A DNA stretch of 64,000 nt from DASRDE01 sp035938175 (lineage in GTDB: Bacteria > Vulcanimicrobiota > Vulcanimicrobiia > Vulcanimicrobiales > Vulcanimicrobiaceae): positions 33,975-97,974 of the forward strand of contig DASZHD010000051.1 of assembly GCA_035938175.1 (NCBI GenBank), in the 5' to 3' direction. The first letter of the stretch is position 1. Every line of letters begins with the position of its first letter. This document shows, piece after piece, positions 1 through 7,918 of the stretch. The position numbers were made by a program, and so were the translations under genes. Under the pieces are notes generated by a model. That model was not told the origin of the DNA and made no database searches. It saw only the letters and a program-made list of their open reading frames with translations.

Positions 1-25
1 TTAGGGGACAACTGCCACGATCCGG

Positions 26-205
26 GTGTTTGAGTTCGAAATCGATCCCAATGGGTCGCTTGTTGCGCGGGCCCCGGAAACCTATGAGCTTTCCGCGATG
101 GAGTCGCTCCGCCGCGATGGATGGCGGCCGCTATGCATGTCGTTCATGCCGCCCGCCGGCATCGTCCGCCGCGTGATGGTCCTGATGGAAAAAGGCGACA
201 CCTGA
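26..205 (+). CDS. small hypothetical protein
   Basis: A 59-codon reading frame opening with GTG, closed by TGA, and bounded upstream by an in-frame TAG at 2-4, so it is complete. The product is acidic at its N-terminus (VFEFEIDPNGSLVARAPETY) and ends MEKGDT. I do not recognise a family. It converges on the phosphatase gene that ends at 223. The sequence looks protein-like and non-repetitive, but only weak purine-rich sequence precedes the start, so it may be a chance frame. Confidence 0.4.
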   Translation: MFEFEIDPNGSLVARAPETYELSAMESLRRDGWRPLCMSFMPPAGIVRRVMVLMEKGDT

Positions 206-222
206 GGGCGGCGCCGCGAGAA

Positions 223-2784
223 TTACCCGAGCTCGACCCGCACGTGATTGCCGTAATCGTCTATCCGTTCGACGCGCAGATCGCGGCCGATACGCTGGAC
301 GATGTACAGGCCGCGCCCGGATTCGCTCATTTCGTCGGGCAGGCGCTGCGGCGGCGTGAACGGTTTTCCGGTGTCGATAACGTGCAGCACGGGCACGCCC
401 TCACTCCAATCCAGATCCACCTCTACCGGTCCGGGCGCATGCCGCACGACGTTTCCGATGAGCTCGCCGAAGATGAGCTCGGCGTTCTCGATGAGCGTAC
501 GATCGGTAATACGCGTGCGCAGATGATGTACGAATTCAGTGCGCGCGTTTTCCGCCGCACGTGCGTCCTCGACCTTGAATGACCAGCGCGGCTCCGAAGA
601 CACGATCACCGTTAAGACCGCGACGTCGTCGTGTGCGCGCCCGGGAGTGCAAACGCTTTCAACGAGCTTTGCCGGCTCTACCGCGTGCGCAATTGCTTCG
701 GTTTTCAGCAACTCGCGCAAGCGGCGTTCTCCGCGCTCCCAATCGCGGCCCCACTCAATCAATCCGTCGGTGAATAACACGAGCAAATCGCCTTCGCGCA
801 GTTCGGCGGTTTCACTTTTCGACGGCTCTGCGAGTCCGCGCAAACCCATGGGAAGGCCGTGAGCCACGAGTTCGCGCAATTCGCCGTTGCTGCGGCGCAG
901 CATCGGGTAGGGATGGCCGGCATTGGCGTAGCGGATCGATTTGCGATCAGGACTAATGACCCCGACGAACGCGGTGACGATTGCGTTCGGGTACCGTTTG
1001 CGCAAGAACCATCCTGCCGAATCGAGGATCCGCGCGGGATCGCGCTCGTGACGCGGCACGGCGCCGATGGCATGCCGCACTTTGCTCATGATTACTGCCG
1101 CTTGCAGCCCCTGACCGGTTACGTCGCCGACGCTGACGACCACTGCGCCGTCGTCCAAATCGATTGCGTCGTACCAGTCTCCGCCAACTTCGCCTTCTTC
1201 GCCCGCGGGTGAGTACACCGCGTCAAAAAGCAGACCCGGCGACTGGGCGATGATCGACGGCAGCGACGCTTCTTGTAACGTGGTTGCGATGCGCCGCTCG
1301 CGCTCGAGCGTGTCGGTGTTTTCGATTGCTATCGAAGCGCGCGCGGCGATCTCGACGAGCGCCGGCAGATCGTTCTCGTCGTAGAAACGCCCCGAGTCCG
1401 TGTAGTAGACGAAAATCGCTCCGTACGTCGCGGTGCGCGTCTGCAGCGGTACGACGATTGCCGAAGTCGGCTGCAGCGCGTCGATTCCGGTGGCCAGATA
1501 CGGCCAGCCGCGGCTCTTTAGGCGCGCGAGGTCTACGTGCTGCCGCAGTATCGGCTTGCCATTGCGCAGTCGCGCAATCATCTGCGCTTCGGCTTCGGGC
1601 TGCATCGTACGCGTCCCGACGAACGCGTGCACGAGCGGACGCAGTTCGGGATCGCGGTGCGAAGCGGCGATCGCGCGCACCGCTTTGCCGTCGATACGGG
1701 CTACGAAGCAGGCGTCGGCAATTTCGGAGACGATGAGATTTGCGATGCGATCGAACGTATCTTTCAGATCCCCCGACTCCATCAGCATCTGGCTGGCTTT
1801 TGCGGTGAACCGCAGGCGCTGCGAGGTGCGTTCCGCTTCGCCGAACATGCGCGCATTTTGCAGGGCGATCGCGGCGCGCTCTGCGACAGTCATTGCTACA
1901 TCCATATCCGACGCGTCGAATGTGTGACCGGATTCGGCCGATACCAGCGTCAGCGCGCCGTACACCGCCTGATTTACGGAAATCGGCACGATGAGCACCG
2001 ATTGCATTCGCAGCGCTTGGAGTACTCGCAGGTGCTCCGCGTCGCGCGCCGCTTCGACGATCTGTTCGGGAGTTATCCGCTCGAAGAGAATCGGAATATT
2101 CGTGGCGATTACCTGCGCAAGCGGGCCGTCGTGGCGCTGCGGGTAGCGGTCGCGAAGTTGCTGCACTTCATGGACGAGCGATTGGCTGCGATGCGCAATT
2201 GCCGACGTATTGAATTTGCCGTCCGCGGTCGTTAGGGTCACGAAGCACCAATCGGCGAAGCCTTCTACCGCTACGTTCGCGAGTTCTTGGCAGATCGCGG
2301 TTTCATCGAGCGACGTGCCGAGTACCGAGCCGGCATGGACGACGAACGCCAGGCTGTCGCGTGCGCGGCGTTGGACGTCGATATCCGTGGCGGTCCCGAT
2401 CCATCGTTCGATCGTGCCGTTTTCGCCTATCGGAACCGCGCGGCTCAGAAACCACCGGTAGCTGCCGTCGTGCGCGCGCAGCCGGTACTCGATTTCGTAC
2501 GTCTCGCCGGTGGCCATTGCGCGGTTCCAGCGATCCCACATCGTCGGCAGATCGTCGGGATGTACGACGTGCGAAAGTGTGCCCGCGTGAATGTCGTCTA
2601 ACGTGACGCCGGTGTAGCCGATCCACCCTTGGTTCAGGTAATCGAGCTTTCCGTCGGGTGTAGCGGTCCAGACCAGCTGGGGCATCGCCTCAGCGATCTT
2701 TCGAAAGTCGTCTGCTATCCCGGTCCGGTGCAACCGTTCGCCTCCACGCCCCAGGGATTCTGCGGGAGCATCCATATTACCCAT
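223..2784 (-). CDS. PAS-GAF-GAF-SpoIIE phosphatase-HATPase regulator
   Basis: 853 residues. Order: PAS (about 28-138, with a PAC-like segment RLRAHDGSYRWF), two GAF domains (about 155-310 and 330-490), a SpoIIE/RsbU-type PP2C phosphatase (about 510-710) and a C-terminal HATPase_c_2 anti-sigma-kinase-like domain (about 730-853). The PP2C metal motifs are intact: GGDWYDA, GDVTGQG, NAGHPYP, FTDGLIEW and DDVAVLTV. The ATPase N-box reads ELIGNVVRHA. Family knowledge: such proteins dephosphorylate STAS antagonists and may also phosphorylate them, setting sigma-factor or output activity. The start codon is 2 bases from that of the divergent gene; ATG at 2775 is an alternative start. A STAS protein (3951-4271) and a second phosphatase (6188-7879) lie nearby. 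Confidence 0.93.
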   Translation of the reverse strand: MGNMDAPAESLGRGGERLHRTGIADDFRKIAEAMPQLVWTATPDGKLDYLNQGWIGYTGVTLDDIHAGTLSHVVHPDDLPTMWDRWNRAMATGETYEIEYRLRAHDGSYRWFLSRAVPIGENGTIERWIGTATDIDVQRRARDSLAFVVHAGSVLGTSLDETAICQELANVAVEGFADWCFVTLTTADGKFNTSAIAHRSQSLVHEVQQLRDRYPQRHDGPLAQVIATNIPILFERITPEQIVEAARDAEHLRVLQALRMQSVLIVPISVNQAVYGALTLVSAESGHTFDASDMDVAMTVAERAAIALQNARMFGEAERTSQRLRFTAKASQMLMESGDLKDTFDRIANLIVSEIADACFVARIDGKAVRAIAASHRDPELRPLVHAFVGTRTMQPEAEAQMIARLRNGKPILRQHVDLARLKSRGWPYLATGIDALQPTSAIVVPLQTRTATYGAIFVYYTDSGRFYDENDLPALVEIAARASIAIENTDTLERERRIATTLQEASLPSIIAQSPGLLFDAVYSPAGEEGEVGGDWYDAIDLDDGAVVVSVGDVTGQGLQAAVIMSKVRHAIGAVPRHERDPARILDSAGWFLRKRYPNAIVTAFVGVISPDRKSIRYANAGHPYPMLRRSNGELRELVAHGLPMGLRGLAEPSKSETAELREGDLLVLFTDGLIEWGRDWERGERRLRELLKTEAIAHAVEPAKLVESVCTPGRAHDDVAVLTVIVSSEPRWSFKVEDARAAENARTEFVHHLRTRITDRTLIENAELIFGELIGNVVRHAPGPVEVDLDWSEGVPVLHVIDTGKPFTPPQRLPDEMSESGRGLYIVQRIGRDLRVERIDDYGNHVRVELG

Positions 2785-2786
2785 GC

Positions 2787-3395
2787 ATGCGGGCGGGTGC
2801 TTTTGTGCGCTATCACAGCGGAGACGAACTCGGTCACGTCGGGTGGGCGTTCGACGTCGGGGACGGCCGCGTTAATGCCGGGTCGGTTGAAAACCATAGC
2901 GGACATGTCTTTTCGCCTTCAACCGATGACGGATTCTGGACCGCGATCGTGGACCATCCTGCAAGACCGATGCGCGAGCGCACGTACGACGACGTGAAAT
3001 ATTGCGACCTTCCCGACGATGCGTGCGATCCCGTGCGCGCGTATCGCGTCGTGCTGTGGATCAAAACGCAAGCCTATCGCGCTGCACTCCGTAACTGTGA
3101 GGACGACGTGTACGACGTGCTGCGCGCATACGGCGTACGAAACTTGCCCGCGCCGGTTCTGCATTGGCTGCCGAATCGCTGGTTCACGGTCTTCGACGGC
3201 GTTTGCGTTCCGGTCGGCGAGCTGAACTGGGATCCGAAGAGCACGCGTGCTTCGACGCCTGCCGATCCTGTGGCGATCGAAGATCTGACGCCCTTACGTC
3301 CCCCCTGGCGCCACCCGTTGCGAATCGAATTCCACCTCTTCCATGTAGCCAAGACGGTGGAACTGGTCCGTGCAAAAATCTTCAGGCGACGTTGA
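2787..3395 (+). CDS. hypothetical protein, possibly NlpC/CHAP-like fold
   Basis: 202 residues. The N-terminal part (GHVGWAFDVGDGRVNAG, then HSGHVFSP) resembles the small hydrolase-like proteins that handle peptide or cell-wall substrates, but I cannot identify a catalytic Cys-His pair with confidence, so no function is assigned. There is no signal peptide. The start faces that of the phosphatase across an ATGCATGC palindrome; GTG at 2808 is an alternative. The 3' end overlaps the convergent membrane-protein gene by about 100 bases, so one of the two C-termini may be shorter or both are real. Confidence 0.65.
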   Translation: MRAGAFVRYHSGDELGHVGWAFDVGDGRVNAGSVENHSGHVFSPSTDDGFWTAIVDHPARPMRERTYDDVKYCDLPDDACDPVRAYRVVLWIKTQAYRAALRNCEDDVYDVLRAYGVRNLPAPVLHWLPNRWFTVFDGVCVPVGELNWDPKSTRASTPADPVAIEDLTPLRPPWRHPLRIEFHLFHVAKTVELVRAKIFRRR

Positions 3396-3842
3396 CGATC
3401 GGGCGGAATCGAGCAGATCGAACGTGATGCACGCGACGCAGCCGTACAGCGACCGTGGAATGACGTCGAAGATCCAATCGGCAGCGCTCCATTGGCGGGG
3501 ATCGGTCTGCTTGAGCAGCGTGGCGCTGCCCTCGCTCAGCAGCATCGTTGCGGCCCCCAGGAGAAGGCCGGTCCAAAGCCATGGCACGCCGCGGATGTGC
3601 GGGCGCACGATACCGAGCAGCGCGCCGGCGCCGAAACCGTCCGCATATCCAAGCAAAGCGCCCAGTGCGGATCTGCGCGAATCGTCGATGTGCTCGATTC
3701 CGATCTTTTCCGCCAACGACGAGACGATTTTTTGCGGCAGCTCGCTGGGAGGACGGCCGCGCAAAGCCATGTCGATATAGGTGAACGCGTTCAGCGCTGC
3801 AGTGCCGGCGGCGCCGGCCGGCAGCCCATTCCGTATGTTCAT
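3294..3842 (-). CDS. hypothetical multi-pass membrane protein
   Basis: 182 residues from ATG at 3842; the frame extends upstream to a TTG at 3902, but MNIRNGLPAG starts just before the first hydrophobic segment. Gly/Ala-rich hydrophobic stretches (about residues 6-25, 60-80, 85-105, 125-150) suggest three or four membrane passes. The loop reading ALRGRPPSELPQKIV is hydrophilic. No family recognised. The last 34 codons run antisense to the preceding gene's 3' end. A TACAAT hexamer at 3911-3906 on this strand may be its -10 element. Confidence 0.6.
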   Translation of the reverse strand: MNIRNGLPAGAAGTAALNAFTYIDMALRGRPPSELPQKIVSSLAEKIGIEHIDDSRRSALGALLGYADGFGAGALLGIVRPHIRGVPWLWTGLLLGAATMLLSEGSATLLKQTDPRQWSAADWIFDVIPRSLYGCVACITFDLLDSARSSTSPEDFCTDQFHRLGYMEEVEFDSQRVAPGGT

Positions 3843-3950
3843 TGTCAAGAACCCCGCAGAACCGTATTCCCGGCTGCGCATGCGATAGTCGGCGGCCCCC
3901 AATAAATTGTATGCGGGACTACACAGAGGGGGAGCGAACTACGGCGTCGC

Positions 3951-4271
3951 TTGACACCTTCAAAGGCTCAGCCGCTGATCGTTACGCTCAGCGGCGAGTT
4001 TGATATTCAGAACCGCGATGCGTTACGCGAATCGTTATCCCCGGCGCTCGACCATCCGCATGTCGTCGTCGATTTGAGCGACGTGACGTATTTGGACTCA
4101 TCGGCGCTCGCCGCGTTTATCGCGATGCGCGGCACGCGCCGCGAAAAGGGCTTCTCCGCCGTGCACTTCGTTATCACGTCGCCGCACCTTCGCAAGCTCT
4201 TCGAGGTCACGCAGTTCGACCAGCTCTGGCCGATTTTCGACTCGGCTGCGGAAGCGGCAGAGGCGTTCTAG
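3951..4271 (+). CDS. STAS-domain anti-sigma factor antagonist
   Basis: 106 residues, a single STAS domain with no extension, the usual RsbV/SpoIIAA size. The phosphorylation loop is clear: DLSDVTYLDSSALAAF, with Ser50/Ser51 as the candidate phosphoacceptor. Expected role: when unphosphorylated it binds an anti-sigma ATPase; when phosphorylated it is released, and SpoIIE-type phosphatases reset it. Both flanking regulators (223-2784 and 6188-7879) carry exactly those phosphatase and ATPase domains, so this is their likely partner (inference). The start is TTG, with a purine-rich GAGGGGGAG about 17 bases upstream; no ATG or GTG is available in frame. Confidence 0.85.
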   Translation: MTPSKAQPLIVTLSGEFDIQNRDALRESLSPALDHPHVVVDLSDVTYLDSSALAAFIAMRGTRREKGFSAVHFVITSPHLRKLFEVTQFDQLWPIFDSAAEAAEAF

Positions 4272-4303
4272 GCTTGGTGCGGAGAGGCGGCGAAGCGGCC
4301 GGC

Positions 4304-4546
4304 ATGCGCTCGTTGTTGAGCCTGCTCCTGATCGCCGCGATCGCGTATGGGGCGCTAACCGCCTATGCCGGATTTCGCGTTGCGCGCGGGATCGACGAGG
4401 CGAAAGCATCCAGTGTGGTTACGCGTGCCGGCGCGCACGTTATGGGGCGTGACGCAGTCGAGCGCCTAGCGATCCGCAAGGGCAACGTGCCCACGTGGAT
4501 CACCCAATCTCCGGCGTTTTGGCTTACGCTGCGCGCGTTGGAATAG
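4304..4546 (+). CDS. small membrane-anchored hypothetical protein
   Basis: 80 residues from ATG at 4304; the frame opens at GTG 4274, which would add ten polar residues. MRSLLSLLLIAAIAYGALTA forms a signal anchor and the rest is a short soluble tail containing GNVPTWITQSPAFWL. It directly follows the STAS gene and may be cotranscribed. The 3' end overlaps the convergent GAF/GGDEF gene by 23 bases. No family recognised. Confidence 0.55.
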   Translation: MRSLLSLLLIAAIAYGALTAYAGFRVARGIDEAKASSVVTRAGAHVMGRDAVERLAIRKGNVPTWITQSPAFWLTLRALE

Positions 4547-5468
4547 CGCGGCCTCGTCCCTGAAGCAGCGACCGCTCCGCCCGCTGGCGTAAGGCGCGAA
4601 GATTTTCGCCGAGTCGCGGAGCCGCGACGGTGAGAACCCCGCGAAACGGCATCGCGCGATCGAGCCGCGCCAGAGCGGTTTCGCCGTCGGATTCGCTGCA
4701 GTTTTTCAGAACGACGGCGAGCATGTTTTCACTCACACGGAATGCAGCATCGCTGGCGCGCATCGCGCCGCGCAGGGCGCGCGCGCATTCGGTAGTCGCG
4801 TGCGGCTGCTCGTCGAAGTCGAATAGCGCCAGCGAAAACGGCACGCCGAACCGGCGGTACAGATCGTATTGCGCTTTGAGCTGACGATCGAAGGCGCGCC
4901 TCGATTCGAGTCCGGTTTGCGGATCCGGCGAGGAACGGACCTCACGTTCGCGCTCGTATATCGCATCGCCCAGGATGCAGCCGGCGATGCTGGTGAAATC
5001 GCGCACGTCGCGCGCTTGCGTGGCGTGAACGCCGTGCGCCGCGGGATACGTCGCAATCAACAGACCGTACGCGCGGCGGCCGTGCATGATGGGCGAAACG
5101 ATCGTCGTCCCGAGCCGCGCGTACGAGCGCGTAACGTCGGCGCGCGGATCGATCGTCGAATTGCTCAAGTAGGTCTCGCGTTTGGAAAACGCGGCCCCGA
5201 AAACGCCGGAGTTCATCGGAATGCGCTCGCCGCGGCGATAGCGCGCCGCATGCGTCGAAGCGGAGACGGCGAACGCGTGACCTTCGGGCATTGCAATCGA
5301 CGCGCCGACCGCGTCGGTCGCGTTCACGATGAAATCGAGAATTGCGGACATGGCGCGCGTCGTATCGTGCGACGCCGCGATGGTTTGGCTGCAAAACGCG
5401 CTGAAGGTTTGCAGACGCTCGGCGGGACGATCGTCGAGCGTGAATTCGGAGCAAATCGGCTGACCCAT
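4524..5468 (-). CDS. GAF domain protein with degenerate GGDEF domain
   Basis: 314 residues from ATG at 5468; the frame continues to 5612, but the extra N-terminus is low quality. The GAF domain is at about 15-180 (AFAVSASTHAARYRRGERIP, then MHGRRAYGLLIATYP). The C-terminal part begins with the diguanylate-cyclase signature DPQTGLESRRAFD, normally D-LTGL-NRR, and continues with FSLALFDFD. The position of the catalytic GGDEF loop reads VSENMLAV, so the enzyme core is lost. It is probably a sensor or nucleotide-binding protein rather than a cyclase (inference). It converges with the small membrane protein gene. Confidence 0.75.
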   Translation of the reverse strand: MGQPICSEFTLDDRPAERLQTFSAFCSQTIAASHDTTRAMSAILDFIVNATDAVGASIAMPEGHAFAVSASTHAARYRRGERIPMNSGVFGAAFSKRETYLSNSTIDPRADVTRSYARLGTTIVSPIMHGRRAYGLLIATYPAAHGVHATQARDVRDFTSIAGCILGDAIYEREREVRSSPDPQTGLESRRAFDRQLKAQYDLYRRFGVPFSLALFDFDEQPHATTECARALRGAMRASDAAFRVSENMLAVVLKNCSESDGETALARLDRAMPFRGVLTVAAPRLGENLRALRQRAERSLLQGRGRAIPTRAA

Positions 5469-5636
5469 AGGTACTGTATCGGTGCCGCCGCGCGCCGTGT
5501 TTTTCCGGCGCGTCAGAATGCAGCTAATTGCATGTTTTTGTTGCGCTACGCCGGCAGGCGTTTCTACGGGCAAGCGGGCGGCTGTGCGGCTAAGGTGCGT
5601 ACTAGGGCGCACGAGGCGCTTCGTTTTAGCGAACGC

Positions 5637-6191
5637 ATGCTACGGAAAAAACACGAGTATGGGCAGGTGCAGCATCCGGTGAACATGCCGTTCTGGCGTC
5701 CGCGCCGCATCAAGCGCTTCGCGTGGTTTACGCCGTGGCTTGCCCGCGGCGGACAGCCAAGCGCTAAGGCGCTGCAATGGCTGGCAGCACACGGGGTGCA
5801 GACGATCGTGAACTTGCGCGAACACGACGGACGCCGCGCGGTTGAAGCGGCCGGCCTGCAATACGTGCACATCCCGGTGAAAAACGACCGAGCTCCAACA
5901 GAAGAACAAGTTCTGGAGTGGCTGCGCCTATGCGAACATCACGACCCGTCGCGCGCAGTATTCGTGCATTGTGAGGCAGGCGAAGGCCGGACATCCACGT
6001 TTTGCGCCGCAGTGCGGTTAGCTCAGGGATGGACGGCGCGCGCTGCGATCGACGAACAGCGGCGCTTCGACTTCAAGCCCGAAGGCAAACATCGCGAACA
6101 AGCGCAGTTCCTTGAACGGTTTGCGGAGCGTGTGTCGCAGGGTCTTGTAGTGCCGCCTCGGTTGCGAACCGAAAAGCGCGAAGCCGTTTAA
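5637..6191 (+). CDS. dual-specificity/tyrosine-type protein phosphatase
   Basis: 184 residues from ATG 5637; ATG 5685 (MPFWRPRRIKRFAWF) is an equally good start. The phosphatase P-loop is present: VFVHCEAGEGRTS fits HC-x5-R-(S/T), with Cys as nucleophile and Arg for phosphate binding. Upstream, GVQTIVNLRE is the typical beta-strand segment of cyanobacterial/dual-specificity phosphatases; the general acid may lie in the KNDRAPTEEQ loop. Substrate unknown. The longer frame that reaches back to 4869 is antisense to the GAF gene and was not used. Its stop overlaps the convergent phosphatase stop in the sequence TTAA. Confidence 0.8.
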   Translation: MLRKKHEYGQVQHPVNMPFWRPRRIKRFAWFTPWLARGGQPSAKALQWLAAHGVQTIVNLREHDGRRAVEAAGLQYVHIPVKNDRAPTEEQVLEWLRLCEHHDPSRAVFVHCEAGEGRTSTFCAAVRLAQGWTARAAIDEQRRFDFKPEGKHREQAQFLERFAERVSQGLVVPPRLRTEKREAV

Positions 6192-7879
6192 GCGGCGGTC
6201 GTCGGCACCGGCTGCGCTTCGCGCGCTTTGCAGCGCACCGGTAACGTTACTTTGACGTGGCTGCCTAATCCCGGCACGGGTTCCACTTGCACGTCACGGC
6301 CGAGACTCGCCACCAGAAAGAGCCCGCGTCCCGATTCGGCCCAAAGATTTGCGGGCAACACGGGGCGGAACGTAAATCCGGGGCCCTTGTCGATTACGTG
6401 CAGAATCGCCTTGGAGTCGGTGTACTCGAGCGAAACGCTCACGGGTCCCGGTGCGTGCCGCACCGTGTTACCGATGAGCTCGGCAAAGATGACGCCGCAG
6501 GTCGAAAGTTCGTGCGGGCTGACTTCGCACACGCTGCGCAAGCTGCGGAAATACTCGTCGCGCATCGCGTAAGCGGCGCGCGCGTCGTCGGCTTCGCACT
6601 GCCAGCGCAGCTCGCGCTGCGCGAAGTTTAATGTGAGAATCGCGATGTCGTCGCGTGGCGCTTCCTTTGCGATCGCGCGTTCCAGGAATTCGGAAGGGTT
6701 GGCCGAGTGCAAGATGGCGTCGCTGGCAAGAACGCTTTCCAGCATGTGCTCTCCCGCGACGACGTCGCGTGTAATTTCGATGACGCCGTCCGTGTAGAGC
6801 ACAAGCAGGCTGCCCCGAAGGCACTGTTGCGTGTGGAGTTCGTACTGAGCATCGGCGAACGCGCCAAGCGGTACCGACGGCGCTTGCAGGCGCTGCACCG
6901 TGCCGTCCGGCAGGCGCATCAGCGGCGGAGCGTGCCCTGCCGACACATAGCGAAGTTCGAACGTCCTCGGGTTCAGAACGCCCAGAAACGCGCTCGCGAG
7001 CCGGTCGCCCTCTTCGTTTAGTAAGAGGCGGTTACAAACGCTCGCGATCTTTTGCGGATCGTTCGAATCGAGCGCGGCGACACGAATCGCTTGCCGCATC
7101 AGCACCATCAGCCGCGCGGCTTCGATACCTTTGCCGGTGACGTCGCCGATGGTGATGACGATTTCGCCGTCCGCGATTTCAAACGCGTCGTACCAATCTC
7201 CGCCTATGGCTGCTTCGGTAGAACCCGGGCGGTAGTGTGCGGACATCTGCACGCCGTCCGCCGCCGGAAAACGGCTGGGTAAAAACGCGCGCTGCAGCGT
7301 TTCGGCGACGTATTGCTCGCGGTGAAACTGCTTGGCGTTCGCAACCGCCACGCCGGCGCGGCGGCCCAGTTCGATGGCGAATTCGAGGTCCGCGGGATCG
7401 AACTCCGTCGCGTTACCGGTGCGCACAAACGTGAGCGCGCCGAAAATGCGATCCTGCGCGATCACCGGAACGACGATTTTGGACCGGTAACCGAACCGGC
7501 GCATGTATTGCTCGTGCTGACGTGACGCGGCGTGCGCCACGATGACGTTCTCGTCGATGTGCGGCAAATAGAACGGAATGCCGGTGCGGCTAACCTGGAC
7601 GACAGGATGAACGCCGAACTCTTCGACGTACAAAATCGTCGAGACGCTTGCGAGCGCTTCCTCTTTACTGGGATCGCGATGGGCGGAGGCGGTGACGAAC
7701 AGCCGCTCCGAGCGCTCGTCGATCAAATCGAATAGGCACAGGTCCGCGAATGTTTCCACGGCAAGCCGGGCGACGTTGTTGAGCGTCTGCGTAACGTCAA
7801 GAGACTGGTGAAATATTTCACCGGACCGTACGAGAAGATTGAGCCGCTCTTGGTCGCGGTTCTCGAGAGAAACCACCAA
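6188..7879 (-). CDS. GAF-SpoIIE phosphatase-HATPase regulator
   Basis: 563 residues: GAF (about 18-170), SpoIIE-type PP2C (about 190-410; IGGDWYDA, GDVTGKG, SAGHAPP, YTDGVIE, RDDIAILTL) and HATPase (about 425-550; ELIGNTVRHA, DKGPGF, SGRGLFLV). It shares the core of the 853-residue regulator but lacks the PAS and second GAF domains, so the two probably answer different signals through one STAS switch (inference). The start is TTG at 7879 or GTG at 7876; no in-frame ATG suits. The helicase gene ends 39 bases upstream on the same strand. Confidence 0.92.
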   Translation of the reverse strand: MVVSLENRDQERLNLLVRSGEIFHQSLDVTQTLNNVARLAVETFADLCLFDLIDERSERLFVTASAHRDPSKEEALASVSTILYVEEFGVHPVVQVSRTGIPFYLPHIDENVIVAHAASRQHEQYMRRFGYRSKIVVPVIAQDRIFGALTFVRTGNATEFDPADLEFAIELGRRAGVAVANAKQFHREQYVAETLQRAFLPSRFPAADGVQMSAHYRPGSTEAAIGGDWYDAFEIADGEIVITIGDVTGKGIEAARLMVLMRQAIRVAALDSNDPQKIASVCNRLLLNEEGDRLASAFLGVLNPRTFELRYVSAGHAPPLMRLPDGTVQRLQAPSVPLGAFADAQYELHTQQCLRGSLLVLYTDGVIEITRDVVAGEHMLESVLASDAILHSANPSEFLERAIAKEAPRDDIAILTLNFAQRELRWQCEADDARAAYAMRDEYFRSLRSVCEVSPHELSTCGVIFAELIGNTVRHAPGPVSVSLEYTDSKAILHVIDKGPGFTFRPVLPANLWAESGRGLFLVASLGRDVQVEPVPGLGSHVKVTLPVRCKAREAQPVPTTAA

Positions 7880-7918
7880 GCAAGCATATTCCCATAGCCG
7901 GAATTATGAAACCTAGGC

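Noticed and set aside
4869..5636. N-terminal extension of the phosphatase frame
   Set aside because: This part is antisense to the GAF/GGDEF gene; real homology begins after about 5685.
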